Below are positions 1-7,778 of a stretch of 16,425 nt of DNA, piece by piece; the first letter of the stretch is position 1, and every line of letters starts with the position of its first letter. Source of the stretch: an uncultured Candidatus Neoarthromitus sp. (GTDB lineage: Bacteria; Bacillota; Clostridia; Clostridiales; Clostridiaceae); assembly GCA_937890765.1 (NCBI GenBank), contig CALADQ010000002.1, positions 1 through 16,425 on the forward strand. Reading direction: 5' to 3'. A program made the translations under genes and the position numbers. The notes under the pieces are model-generated. The model had not been told where the DNA came from and did no database searches. It worked only from the letters and a program-made list of their open reading frames with translations.

Positions 1-14
1 TCGGGTATAAACAT
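1..14 (-). CDS. start of an unidentified gene, cut by the window edge
   Basis: Only four codons (M-F-I-P) are visible, so no function can be given. The case for a real start is a good ribosome binding site, GAGAGG, placed 7 nt upstream of the ATG on the minus strand. It begins 28 nt after the stop of the hsdS remnant, so it would be the next gene beyond the R-M operon in the reading direction. The four codons are too few to exclude chance. Confidence 0.3.
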
Positions 15-42
15 TTTTTTACCTCTCATCTTGTTACAATTA

Positions 43-120
43 TTATAACAAAATATTATTTTCAAATTCTTTAAAAGTCAAAAGCTTATCTCGGTAATAT
101 TCATATCTCAAAATAAATTT
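43..120 (-). pseudogene. remnant of a second hsdS gene (C-terminal helix)
   Basis: Read on the minus strand, this stretch encodes YEYYRDKLLTF followed by KEFENNILL and a TAA stop at 43-45. The same peptide closes both halves of the intact hsdS in this window. At DNA level 73-106 matches 3439-3472 with two mismatches in 34 positions, and it resembles the central copy at 4033-4066. No start codon with a ribosome binding site and no target-recognition domain precede it, since the hsdR terminator lies immediately upstream. It is therefore best read as a scar of an hsdS gene that was deleted or recombined. The frame stays open upstream to about 150, but that part shows no HsdS similarity. Confidence 0.6.
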
Positions 121-138
121 TACCACATTACAAAACCT

Positions 139-177
139 TTTCAAAACAAAAAGACTTTCCCAAATGAGGAAGTCTTT
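139..177 (-). terminator. intrinsic terminator after hsdR
   Basis: A near-perfect stem pairs 150-160 (aaagactttcc) with 168-177 (ggaagtcttt), with one bulged base and a loop of about 7 nt. On the minus strand it is followed by a moderately T-rich tract broken by G. It lies about 50 nt after the hsdR stop and fits the end of the hsd operon. A T-run also follows on the plus strand at 183-189, so it could work in both directions. Confidence 0.6.
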
Positions 178-225
178 AAAAATTTTTTTCCGAACAAAAT
201 TATTTTAAATTACAATAATACATTT

Positions 226-3200
226 TTAAATTGAATCATTTTTATTTTGTTCCTCTGCTTTTAACTCATCAATACCAAGCCCAAGATATTTTTCAAAAAA
301 TAATCCAAGTTTTCCTATAATACCATGCTTACGTTTTTCCCTTCCCAAACCTCCAAAAAGTGAAACAGGTGGCATAATCTTACCAATTTCAGTTCCTGTA
401 GTTTTAAATATGCCATCACGAAAAACGTTGAAAACAAATCTTCTTGTTTCTTCAGGCTTCAATTTCTCACTTACAACCAAATCATTTAAATCTTTATCTA
501 CCTGTTCCAAAACAAAACGACGCCAATCACTATTAACTTGAGTATCCACATTTACACTATTTATAAATCTTTCAATAAGTTCCTTCTTACTACGAAGTTG
601 TATGCTCGCATCAATTTCTTTAAGAATAGATGAAAGAATTTCTTTGTCTTTACAATTGCTCACATGATATTTTTCAACCAGCATTAAAACATAATCAATA
701 TTAATTTCAACTTGTTTAATTAGCTCAATTTCAAATTCAATATCGTCTGTAATGTCTTCTTTCTCTGAATCTTCTTTTCTGCGATATTTATCATAGAAAT
801 CAAGATACATACTTTGATAATTTTGCAAATCTCTTTTCGTAATATTATCCATTTCTTCAAATTGGTCAAATGATGAAAGAATATTTCTCATATTGATGAT
901 AGAGCCAAACAACTTGATAAATTCTTTTTCAGCTTGCTCTCCTACAATTTCACCTTCTAACGGATACTCCGTTTCTAACTTTCTAATCAAATCAATATAT
1001 CCAGGATGAAACTCACCATTGCAATCTTCATATCCATTCCAATAATCATAGAAACTTCTTAAAAGTACAATACCACTTGCATTTTTATCTCCAAACAAAC
1101 CAATTGCATCATCTGTAGCTTCATGCAAATCACGAAAACAAATTATATTACCATAAGTCTTTACAGAATTTAAAATACGATTAGTTCTGGAATAAGCTTG
1201 AATCAATCCGTGCATTCTTAAATTTTTATCTACCCACAAAGTATTTAATGTTGTTGCATCAAAACCTGTAAGAAACATATTTACAACAATTAATAAATCT
1301 ATTTCTCGACTTTTCACTCTCATAGATAAATCTTTGTAGTAATTCTGAAACTTATCAGCAGAAGTATCAAAATTTGTTTTAAATACTTTGTTGTAATCAC
1401 AAATTGCACTTTCAAGAAAATCACGTGAAGTTTGGTCTAGTTCATCAGTTTCAAAACCTTCCTCTTGAAGAACATCTTCAGGAGAATCCTCATTTGGTGC
1501 ATAGCTAAAAATCGTAGCAATAACAAGTTTACTATTATTCTCTAAAATCTGTTTTTGAAATTCTTTATAATATTTCATCGCCATAGGGATAGAACTTACA
1601 GCAAATATAGAATTAAATCCTGCCATTCGTTTACCTTTTAAAGAATAAAAACTATTACGCTTTGTTTTCTTATCAAAGTGTTCCAACGTATATTTAACAA
1701 TTCCTCGAATACGCTCTGGCGAACCCATTGCTCTTTCAATATCAATAGCAGATACATTTTTATCATTAATATTTTCTTTTTCTTTAACCGTATTAACATA
1801 ATCAATACGGAAAGGAAGAACATTACCATCATTAATGGCGTCTATAATCGTATAAGCATGGAGTTGGCTTCCAAAAGTTTGTGGCGTAGTCAACATTTCC
1901 TTATACTTTCCCGTTCCTGAATTAGCTGCAAAAATAGGCGTTCCCGTAAATCCAAACATATAATATTTTTTAAATGATTTTACAATCTTAGCGTGCATAT
2001 CTCCAAATTGACTACGATGACATTCATCAAAAATAATAACACAATTCTTATTAAATACTTCATGCCCTTTATTTTTAGTAACGAAGTTATCCAATTTTTG
2101 AATCGTTGTAATTATGATTTTGTATTGATGATAACCGCCTTTTTCATCTCTGTCCTCAAGTTGTCTTTGCAATACTCTCGTAGAAGAATTACTATTAGCA
2201 GAACCTTTTTCAAATCTGTCATATTCTTTCATAGTTTGATAGTCAAGGTCTTTTCTATCAACTACAAACATAACCTTGTCCACATAAGGAAGTGCAGATG
2301 CAAGTTGTGCTGTTTTAAAAGATGTTAATGTTTTTCCACTTCCTGTAGTATGCCAAATATAACCTCCCGCATCAATCGTCCCCATTTTATTATAATTATT
2401 AGAAACCTCTATTCGATTTAAAATGCGTTCAGTAGCTGCAATTTGGTATGGTCTCATAACCATTAGGATTTCTTCCGTTGTAAAAACACAATATTTAGTT
2501 AATACATTTAGAATTGTATGTTTAGCAAGAAATGTTTTTGTAAAATCAATAAGATCTGTAATTACCTTATTGCTGCTATCTGCCCAAAAAGAAGTAAACT
2601 CAAAACTATTACTTGTTTTCTTCGATTTTCGTTTTTCTGATTCTCCCATTTCCTTAATGTGGCTATTTCTTGTTGTATTGGAGTAATATTTTGTGTGAGT
2701 TCCATTGGAGATAATGAAAATTTGAACATATTCATACAACCCACTTGATGCCCAAAAACTATCTCTTTGATATCGTTTAATCTGATTAAACGCTTCACGT
2801 ATTGCAACTCCACGACGTTTAAGTTCCACGTGAACAAGAGGAAGACCATTAACAAGAATGGAAACATCATAACGTGTATCATGATTTCCTTCAGTTTCTT
2901 GATACTGATTAATAACTTGTAATCTATTGTTGTGAATATTTTTTTTATCTATAAGGCGGATATTTTTGAACGTTCCGTTATCTCTGCATAATACTTTAAC
3001 ATAATCATTCTGAATAGTACGAGTCTTTTCAACAATTCCCTCGTTGGTATTGGCAAGCATTTCCTTAAAGAAACGCTCCCACTCACTATCGGTGAAATCA
3101 TAATCATTCAGAAGTGCTATCTGTTTTCTTAGATTATTAATTAAACTTTTTTCATCACAAATTGCAAGGTATTCATATCCTTGCATAGTCAACATACGAA

Positions 3201-3318
3201 TAAATTCTTTTTCAAGAGCTGCCTCACTTTGAAAACTCTCAGAACGTGAGCTTTCTGGTGTATATTCAGCTACAACTGTACTATCATTACTTTCTGCAAT
3301 GATGCTGTATGTACCCAT
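226..3318 (-). CDS. hsdR: type I restriction enzyme, R (nuclease/translocase) subunit HsdR
   Basis: HsdR is the motor and nuclease subunit of a type I R-M complex: with HsdM and HsdS it binds unmethylated target sites, translocates DNA using ATP and cuts at a distance. Numbered from the ATG at 3318 (1030 residues), the N-terminal nuclease domain shows Asp151 in YDVS and the E-x-K pair E165/K167 in VELKRRG. The helicase part has Walker A TTGSGKT (about 324-330), DECH (431-434), FTGTP, and the later motifs LTGFDA and QAYSRTNR. The frame is open to a TTG at 3402, but the ATG at 3318 is preferred: GAGGAAGGGAG lies about 10 nt upstream, and the protein then begins close to where HsdR family members usually begin. 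It is the last gene of hsdM-hsdS-hsdR, 102 nt after the hsdS stop (18 nt if TTG is used). No damage is visible. Confidence 0.95.
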   Translation of the reverse strand: MGTYSIIAESNDSTVVAEYTPESSRSESFQSEAALEKEFIRMLTMQGYEYLAICDEKSLINNLRKQIALLNDYDFTDSEWERFFKEMLANTNEGIVEKTRTIQNDYVKVLCRDNGTFKNIRLIDKKNIHNNRLQVINQYQETEGNHDTRYDVSILVNGLPLVHVELKRRGVAIREAFNQIKRYQRDSFWASSGLYEYVQIFIISNGTHTKYYSNTTRNSHIKEMGESEKRKSKKTSNSFEFTSFWADSSNKVITDLIDFTKTFLAKHTILNVLTKYCVFTTEEILMVMRPYQIAATERILNRIEVSNNYNKMGTIDAGGYIWHTTGSGKTLTSFKTAQLASALPYVDKVMFVVDRKDLDYQTMKEYDRFEKGSANSNSSTRVLQRQLEDRDEKGGYHQYKIIITTIQKLDNFVTKNKGHEVFNKNCVIIFDECHRSQFGDMHAKIVKSFKKYYMFGFTGTPIFAANSGTGKYKEMLTTPQTFGSQLHAYTIIDAINDGNVLPFRIDYVNTVKEKENINDKNVSAIDIERAMGSPERIRGIVKYTLEHFDKKTKRNSFYSLKGKRMAGFNSIFAVSSIPMAMKYYKEFQKQILENNSKLVIATIFSYAPNEDSPEDVLQEEGFETDELDQTSRDFLESAICDYNKVFKTNFDTSADKFQNYYKDLSMRVKSREIDLLIVVNMFLTGFDATTLNTLWVDKNLRMHGLIQAYSRTNRILNSVKTYGNIICFRDLHEATDDAIGLFGDKNASGIVLLRSFYDYWNGYEDCNGEFHPGYIDLIRKLETEYPLEGEIVGEQAEKEFIKLFGSIINMRNILSSFDQFEEMDNITKRDLQNYQSMYLDFYDKYRRKEDSEKEDITDDIEFEIELIKQVEINIDYVLMLVEKYHVSNCKDKEILSSILKEIDASIQLRSKKELIERFINSVNVDTQVNSDWRRFVLEQVDKDLNDLVVSEKLKPEETRRFVFNVFRDGIFKTTGTEIGKIMPPVSLFGGLGREKRKHGIIGKLGLFFEKYLGLGIDELKAEEQNKNDSI

Positions 3319-3420
3319 AATTTCACTACTCCCTTCCTCAAGAATCAAAATATTTATTCTATATATCGATTCAACGCCCATATTCTTTATATTGCCAATC
3401 AACCTTTGGAACTAAATAAG

Positions 3421-4599
3421 TTAATATCTTTTTGGTTCAAAAGTCAAAAGCTTATCACGATAATATTCATATTGTTTTTGTCTCATTTCAATTTCTGCTG
3501 GGATTCCTTCGCTAATGTCATTACAAAGTTTGTCAAATTTGTCTAGAATGTTTGCTATTCTTTCTTGTTCTTCTAGTGGTGGAAGTGGAATTTCAATATT
3601 TCCAATTGATTTTGCATCAGTATGTACGACCTTGCTTTTAATTTTCCCTTTTCTTTTTTGTTTTAACGCCTCATTAGTTGATAGGGCATAAGACAAAAAT
3701 TTAGGATTTTGATTGTGTCTTAAAACTAAAATATCTCCACCTACTAACGCTTGTTCATTTCCTAAATACGCCGTTGTTTTTCCAATTTCTTCAACACTTT
3801 CCCCTGTTATTGCAAACAATAAATCTCCATACTTTATATATTTTTTATTCTTTATTATATTTTCATCAGTAAATGAAACACATTTATCAAAATGAATTCC
3901 ATATTTAGTATAAATTTCTCCATATCTAACGCATGGAATACCAGAATTCTTTAACTCATCTCTTTTAATCCCATTTCCTCTAAACATTTCTTGGCTTATA
4001 TCTTTAAGCTTAACTCTTGGAACACCATCCCCAAAAGTTAAAAGTTTATCTCTGTAATATTCGTATTGTTTCTTTCTTTTTGTAAGCTCGCGAGTAAGCT
4101 CGCGAGTAAGCTCGTATATTAAATTCGTAAATTTGTCAAGTATTCTTACAATTTCTTTTTGAACTTCTATCGGTGGAATTGGGATTTTAAAATTTTTAAT
4201 CACTGGTAATGTAATGTACGGTACTGAACCTTTTTTAGAATTAATTTTCAAATAATCTCTTAAATTAGATTTTAAATAATAAAACAAAAACAACACATTA
4301 ATACATTCATCAAATTTTAAAAGTACATATGTCCTTTGATAAGCATTAAACTTTCCTTCATAATAATTAACATGTCCAACATTACTTCCATTTCCTGAAA
4401 TCATAATTGCTTTGCCATCAAACGCATAAGTATCAATTCTGGATGGAAATTCATTGCATGTAAAAAATAAATATTTACCATTCTCATTCATCGCATTGGC
4501 GTTTAGCTTTCCTGTTTGTATATCACAAACTTCACCAATCTCTCTCCACTCAACACCATCCCCACAAAATTTTTCAATCAATTCATGAAATGTACTCAT
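3421..4599 (-). CDS. hsdS: type I restriction-modification specificity subunit HsdS
   Basis: HsdS sets the two-part DNA sequence recognised by both the methylase and the restriction complex. The 392-residue protein has the expected duplicated layout. The first target-recognition domain spans about 15-140. A conserved helix follows (IPPIEVQKEIVRILDKF, about 141-157) and ends in KQYEYYRDKLLTF. The second recognition domain spans about 192-335. The second conserved helix (PLPPLEEQERIANILDKF) ends in the same KQYEYYRDKLLTF. Between the halves, residues 163-173 are a triple ELT(R/K) repeat encoded by a 12-bp tandem repeat. The gene overlaps the hsdM stop by 4 nt (ATGA), with GAGG 7 nt upstream of the start inside hsdM. 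This implies translational coupling. The sequence does not reveal which DNA target it recognises. Confidence 0.95.
   Translation of the reverse strand: MSTFHELIEKFCGDGVEWREIGEVCDIQTGKLNANAMNENGKYLFFTCNEFPSRIDTYAFDGKAIMISGNGSNVGHVNYYEGKFNAYQRTYVLLKFDECINVLFLFYYLKSNLRDYLKINSKKGSVPYITLPVIKNFKIPIPPIEVQKEIVRILDKFTNLIYELTRELTRELTKRKKQYEYYRDKLLTFGDGVPRVKLKDISQEMFRGNGIKRDELKNSGIPCVRYGEIYTKYGIHFDKCVSFTDENIIKNKKYIKYGDLLFAITGESVEEIGKTTAYLGNEQALVGGDILVLRHNQNPKFLSYALSTNEALKQKRKGKIKSKVVHTDAKSIGNIEIPLPPLEEQERIANILDKFDKLCNDISEGIPAEIEMRQKQYEYYRDKLLTFEPKRY
4082..4114. repeat. 12-bp tandem repeat in the hsdS central linker
   Basis: The unit gtaagctcgcga occurs in two full copies and a third partial copy of 9 nt. 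It is in frame with hsdS, adding or removing four residues (ELTR) per unit without shifting frame. The position between the two halves matches the TAEL repeats of EcoR124-type HsdS, where two versus three copies change the spacer length in the recognised DNA sequence. Confidence 0.85.
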
Positions 4600-6164
4600 G
4601 CACTAGCCTCAATTTCCGAAATGATTTTCGCAATCTCATCACGAAGAACTTGTTCAAGTAAAACGATTTTTTCAATCTCAGCATTAAGTTCTACTATATC
4701 AATTTTTTCTCTAGTATCCTCAGACTCCACATATGTAGAAACAGAAAGATTATAATCATTATCAACTATTTCTTCATGTTTTGCTAAATACGAAAAATGT
4801 GTTTCTTCTGCACGATTAGCAAATGTTTTTACAATTCTATCTATATTTGTTTGAGTTAATTTATTATTGTTTGTAACCTTAACATATTCATTTGAAGCAT
4901 CAATGAAAAGAACCTTATTATCAACTCTACCTTTTTTCAAAACCATAACACAAGTTGCAATAGAAGTACCAAAAAACAAATTACCTGGCAACTGAATTAT
5001 GCAATCAACGACGTTGTTATCAACTAAATATTGTCTGATTTTTTTCTCTGCTCCTCCACGATACATAATACCAGGAAAACAAACTATCGCCGCCGTTCCA
5101 TTTGATGCAAGCCACGAAAGAGAATGCATTACAAACGCAAGGTCCGCTTTAGACTTAGGCGCAAGCACTCCAGCAGGCGAAAAACGTTCATCGTTTATCA
5201 GCGTCGAATCATCATCACCAGCCCACTTAATAGAATAAGGTGGATTAGAAACAATTAGTTCAAACGGTTCATCGTCCCAATGTTTTGGCATTGTTAAAGT
5301 ATCATCACAAGCAATATCAAACCTATCAAAATCAACATCATGCAAGAACATATTAATACGACAAAGGTTGTAAGTAGTTATGTTAATTTCTTGCCCATAA
5401 AAACCATTTCTAACTCCATTTTTCCCAAGAATTTTTTCCGCTTTCAAAATCAAAGACCCAGAACCACAAGCTGGATCATAAACTTTATTTATTTCAGTTT
5501 TACCAACTGTCCCAAGCCTTGTAAGAAGTTCTGAAATATCAGACGGAGTAAAAAATTCTCCTCCAGATTTTCCTGCATTAGATGCGTACATAGTCATCAA
5601 ATATTCATAAGCATCTCCAAACGCATCAATATCATGGTCTTTTATATCACCAAGATTCATATCAGCAACTCCATGCAAAAGTTTTGCAAGACGTTCATTT
5701 CTTTTCGCAACAGTAGAGCCTAACTTATTACTATTTACATCAAAATCATCAAACAAACCAGCAAAACTATTTTCAGAAATAGATCCTTTTGCCGATGATT
5801 CTATATTTTTAAACACACGTTGCAATGTTTCGTTTAAATTTTCATCATTATCTGCATTCTTATTTACATTGCAAAAAAGTTCAGATGGTGGAATAAAAAA
5901 TCCCTTTTCTTCTACCAAACCTTTACGAGCTTCTTTTGAATCCTCGTCAGACATCTTTGTATAATCAAAATCTATATTGCCAGAATCATGCTCCCAAGCA
6001 TTTATATAGTTAGTCAAATTTTCAGAAATATATCGGTAAAACATCGTACCAAGCACATAATTTTTAAAATCCCAACCATCTACAGCACCTCGAAGCTCGT
6101 CAGCAATTGCCCATATAGCACGATGTAGCTCTTCACGCTCTTGTTCTTTCTTTGTATCAATCAA
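4596..6164 (-). CDS. hsdM: type I restriction-modification DNA methyltransferase subunit HsdM
   Basis: HsdM is the adenine-N6 methyltransferase of the type I complex. It transfers a methyl group from S-adenosylmethionine to the site chosen by HsdS. The N-terminal domain carries the familiar DELRGAVDGWDFKNYVLG stretch. The catalytic domain has GEFFTP (about 202-207), the AdoMet-binding motif DPACGSGS (about 230-237) and the catalytic NPPY (about 307-310). I use the TTG at 6164 (522 residues), because AAAGGAGAG lies 8 nt upstream and the protein then starts at the usual distance from the conserved ELHRAIWAIADELRG region. A GTG at 6185 would add seven residues but would place that ribosome binding site inside the gene. 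It is the first gene of the operon and overlaps hsdS by 4 nt. It appears intact. Confidence 0.95.
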   Translation of the reverse strand: MIDTKKEQEREELHRAIWAIADELRGAVDGWDFKNYVLGTMFYRYISENLTNYINAWEHDSGNIDFDYTKMSDEDSKEARKGLVEEKGFFIPPSELFCNVNKNADNDENLNETLQRVFKNIESSAKGSISENSFAGLFDDFDVNSNKLGSTVAKRNERLAKLLHGVADMNLGDIKDHDIDAFGDAYEYLMTMYASNAGKSGGEFFTPSDISELLTRLGTVGKTEINKVYDPACGSGSLILKAEKILGKNGVRNGFYGQEINITTYNLCRINMFLHDVDFDRFDIACDDTLTMPKHWDDEPFELIVSNPPYSIKWAGDDDSTLINDERFSPAGVLAPKSKADLAFVMHSLSWLASNGTAAIVCFPGIMYRGGAEKKIRQYLVDNNVVDCIIQLPGNLFFGTSIATCVMVLKKGRVDNKVLFIDASNEYVKVTNNNKLTQTNIDRIVKTFANRAEETHFSYLAKHEEIVDNDYNLSVSTYVESEDTREKIDIVELNAEIEKIVLLEQVLRDEIAKIISEIEASA

Positions 6165-6185
6165 TTGTTTCTCTCTCCTTTCCAC

Positions 6186-6556
6186 TTTGTTCCCAAAATT
6201 TTATCAAAGAATTGAAAATCTTATTTACACAAATATTCAACTAAATTCCACCTACTCCTGTATGTTTATATTCAAATAAGTAAAATTTCAAATTGTAATA
6301 AATAAAACTACACACCATTACATAATACTACATCATAAACATCGTTACCATAAGAAAAAAACAAAAAAATAAAAATATATCCTCCTAAAAGAATATATTT
6401 TTCTACTAAATCTTGAAAAATTTTTAATTAAAACTGAAAACTATTTTCTTCAAACCACTCACTCTCAATTTCTAAACACAAAAATATTTAAAAACGTAAC
6501 TAGTTCTGTCCTTGCTCGCCATCTTATTCAATCTTTTCTCCCCAATAAAATATCAC
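6186..6556. other. AT-rich intergenic region between hsdM and the CRISPR array
   Basis: About 370 nt without a convincing gene. It must hold the promoter of the hsd operon. On the minus strand a TTGAAA followed 15 nt later by TATAAA (around 6250-6290) is the best candidate, but the spacing is short and I do not claim it. It also contains a perfect AT-only hairpin (6371-6402), listed separately. No repeats of the array extend into it. Confidence 0.5.
6363..6402 (-). terminator. AT-rich hairpin with T-tract, possible second terminator
   Basis: A perfect 10-bp stem (6371-6380 with 6393-6402) encloses a 12-nt loop. On the minus strand the stem is followed by A and then seven T residues. The loop reads TCTTTTAGGAGG on that strand, so it exposes a perfect Shine-Dalgarno core with no start codon at a usable distance. 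The all-A/T stem would be weak as a terminator. It may instead be an incidental AT palindrome. Confidence 0.3.
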
Positions 6557-6588
6557 AAAAAAGGAATACCTTACTTTCAAAGTATCCC
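6557..6588 (-). terminator. intrinsic terminator of the CRISPR array transcript
   Basis: On the minus strand GGGATACTTT pairs with AAGGTATTCC over 10 bp (two G-T wobbles) around the loop GAAAGT, followed directly by six T residues. It begins 30 nt after the last, decayed CRISPR repeat in the direction of array transcription. It therefore most likely ends the pre-crRNA and shields hsdM from read-through. Confidence 0.75.
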
Positions 6589-6617
6589 AAACTAAAAACA
6601 AAATATATAAACTTTAA

Positions 6618-6918
6618 ATTTTAATCCACATACCTACGCAAGGTGCGACACGATAAACAAGAGGTATAAAAAGCCCAATTAATAATTTCAATCCACGCAC
6701 CTACGCAAGGTGCGACGATAAAATATTTAAAGTATAATAATAATGGATTTGAATTTCAATCCACGCACCCACGCAAGGTGCGACAAAATCATAGCTATCG
6801 CAACTCCAAACAAACCCATATTTCAATCCACGCACCCACGCAAGGTGCGACCAGAAAAATTATTTAGTAAGATTTGGCAGATATCAATTTCAATCCACGC
6901 ACCCACGCAAGGTGCGAC
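6618..6918 (-). CRISPR. type I-C CRISPR array, leader-distal block (5 repeats, 4 spacers)
   Basis: Repeats of 32 nt start at 6618, 6685, 6753, 6820 and 6887, separated by spacers of 35-36 nt. On the minus strand the repeat starts GTCGCACCTTGCGTGG and ends GTGCGTGGATTGAAAT, which is the type I-C class. CGCACC and GGTGCG form the hairpin recognised by Cas5. The repeats at 6753, 6820 and 6887 are identical to the consensus of the other block. The one at 6685 has a single change (plus-strand c to t at repeat position 18). The terminal one at 6618 has four changes, including that same one. This decay marks the old, leader-distal end. The block is separated from the rest of the array by the 865-nt insert. 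Confidence 0.97.
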
Positions 6919-7219
6919 TTACTATAGGCACTTCATCGTCATATGGCCTAAATAAACCGTATCTTAACATTTGCGACAGCTCAAAATGAGGTACTCTCAA
7001 ACATTCCACATTGTAGCGTTTTTCATAGTAATTAATAATTTGTTCTTGAAATGACAATCCGTTTATATAGTACATGAAGGCTATTTTTATTTTCTTGAAG
7101 AATTTTGAACATAAATCTAAAGTTACGATACTATCTTTCCCACCACTAAACAAAACAATACAGGATGCCGTCATTTCCGACGACACCTTTATTGTATGCA
7201 ATAGATTCTTTTTAGCCAC
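6890..7219 (-). pseudogene. truncated PAPS-reductase-like PP-loop protein, fused into a CRISPR repeat
   Basis: The N-terminal part of an adenine-nucleotide alpha-hydrolase (PAPS reductase/PP-loop family) is recognisable by the strand and loop IVLFSGGKDS at residues 21-30, counted from a GTG start at 7219. Such proteins activate or reduce sulfate adenylyl compounds; phage-borne relatives have mostly unknown roles. The GTG start is chosen because GGAGG lies 5 nt upstream and it overlaps the preceding small gene by 8 nt. The frame continues upstream to 7309, but that extension is only the small gene read in another frame. The insert supplies about 100 codons. The last eight residues, RTLRGCVD, and the stop are read from the CRISPR repeat at 6887-6918. 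Family members are usually about twice this length, so the core is incomplete and it is probably non-functional. Confidence 0.75.
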
Positions 7220-7349
7220 CTTGCCCTCCTGCTGACCTTCGTCTTGCCGCATTCCGCATTTGTCTTTTAATCTTGTTTGATTCTCTTCTTCTTGCCCCTG
7301 CTCCTGCAAGGCCTACTGATTTTCCTATTTGCCTAACTAGTCTTTTCAT
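7212..7349 (-). CDS. small basic protein of the insert (45 residues)
   Basis: A short frame encodes a 45-residue, strongly basic and Gly/Ala-rich protein beginning MKRLVRQIGKSVGLAG and ending RRRSAGGQGG. The start has a good ribosome binding site (AAAGGGGGTG, about 6 nt before the ATG), and the stop overlaps the start of the PAPS-reductase-like gene by 8 nt. This is typical spacing for adjacent phage genes. I do not recognise a family. The arginine and lysine content (over one third of residues 20-38) would suit nucleic-acid binding, but that is only inference. It occupies the gap between the ASCH gene and the truncated gene and is intact. Confidence 0.55.
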   Translation of the reverse strand: MKRLVRQIGKSVGLAGAGARRRESNKIKRQMRNAARRRSAGGQGG

Positions 7350-7381
7350 TCAGTTTCACCCCCTTTGCCGCAATTTTACAA

Positions 7382-7741
7382 CTAAATTACAATCCACTTA
7401 TTCGCTTCATCGTAAACGCTGTCAATATAGTCTAGGTCATTAAGGTCTAACACCTCTATATCTTCCTCATTGTAATCAACATTGTAAATTCTTTGTTGCC
7501 CTCTAACTGGTAAGGGTTTTATTCCTCTGACATTTGCAAGTATAAACGCATAAACGCCGTCTTCTTTTACACAATCCACAATCGTGGCAATAGCACAAAT
7601 AAACGGATTACTATTTTTTGTTTTGGTGCAAGCAATCAGAATATCACCCCTGTATTGCGTGCTCCAACTTCTATACTCTTTCGTCTTTTCACCCTCCAAA
7701 ATCTGCATTACATATTCTGGATTTATAGATATACACTTCAT
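7382..7741 (-). CDS. ASCH-domain protein, intact, inside the CRISPR insert
   Basis: A 119-residue protein. The opening MKCISINPEYVMQILEGEKT followed by KEYRSW, and the later GDILIACTK, are the hallmark of the ASCH fold, a PUA-like domain. The conserved pattern is a substrate pocket built from the N-terminal strand, GxKxxExR-like residues (here GEKTKEYR at about 17-24) and a G-D-hydrophobic strand. ASCH proteins are proposed to bind RNA or modified nucleosides, and some hydrolyse acylated cytidines; phages often carry one. The start has AAAGAGG 7 nt upstream. Its 5' end lies only 42 nt inside the repeat border at 7784, and it is the first gene of the insert in the reading direction. It is complete and could be expressed by read-through from the array promoter. 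Confidence 0.85.
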   Translation of the reverse strand: MKCISINPEYVMQILEGEKTKEYRSWSTQYRGDILIACTKTKNSNPFICAIATIVDCVKEDGVYAFILANVRGIKPLPVRGQQRIYNVDYNEEDIEVLDLNDLDYIDSVYDEANKWIVI

Positions 7742-7778
7742 AATACAACCTCTTTAAATTTAAAAATATTGTATTTAC

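Noticed and set aside
1638..2882. Open frames of 64 to 111 codons inside hsdR on both strands
   Set aside because: They are shadows of hsdR in other frames, with low-complexity Ile/Phe/Leu content and no family similarity.
6472..6522. A 16-residue frame starting MASKDRTSYVFKYF on the minus strand, just past the array terminator
   Set aside because: It is too short, and its only purine-rich candidate binding site is about 15 nt from the ATG; it cannot be told from chance.
6743..6955. Plus-strand frames over the left part of the array, with repeated peptides such as SIHAPTQGAT and FNPRTHARCD
   Set aside because: These are CRISPR repeats read as protein in different frames, a well-known annotation artefact; there is no ribosome binding site and the spacers are unrelated.
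7220..7309. N-terminal extension of the PAPS-reductase-like frame up to an ATG at 7309
   Set aside because: The extra 30 residues (Gln/Glu-rich) are the small basic-protein gene read in another frame; the GTG at 7219 has a better ribosome binding site.
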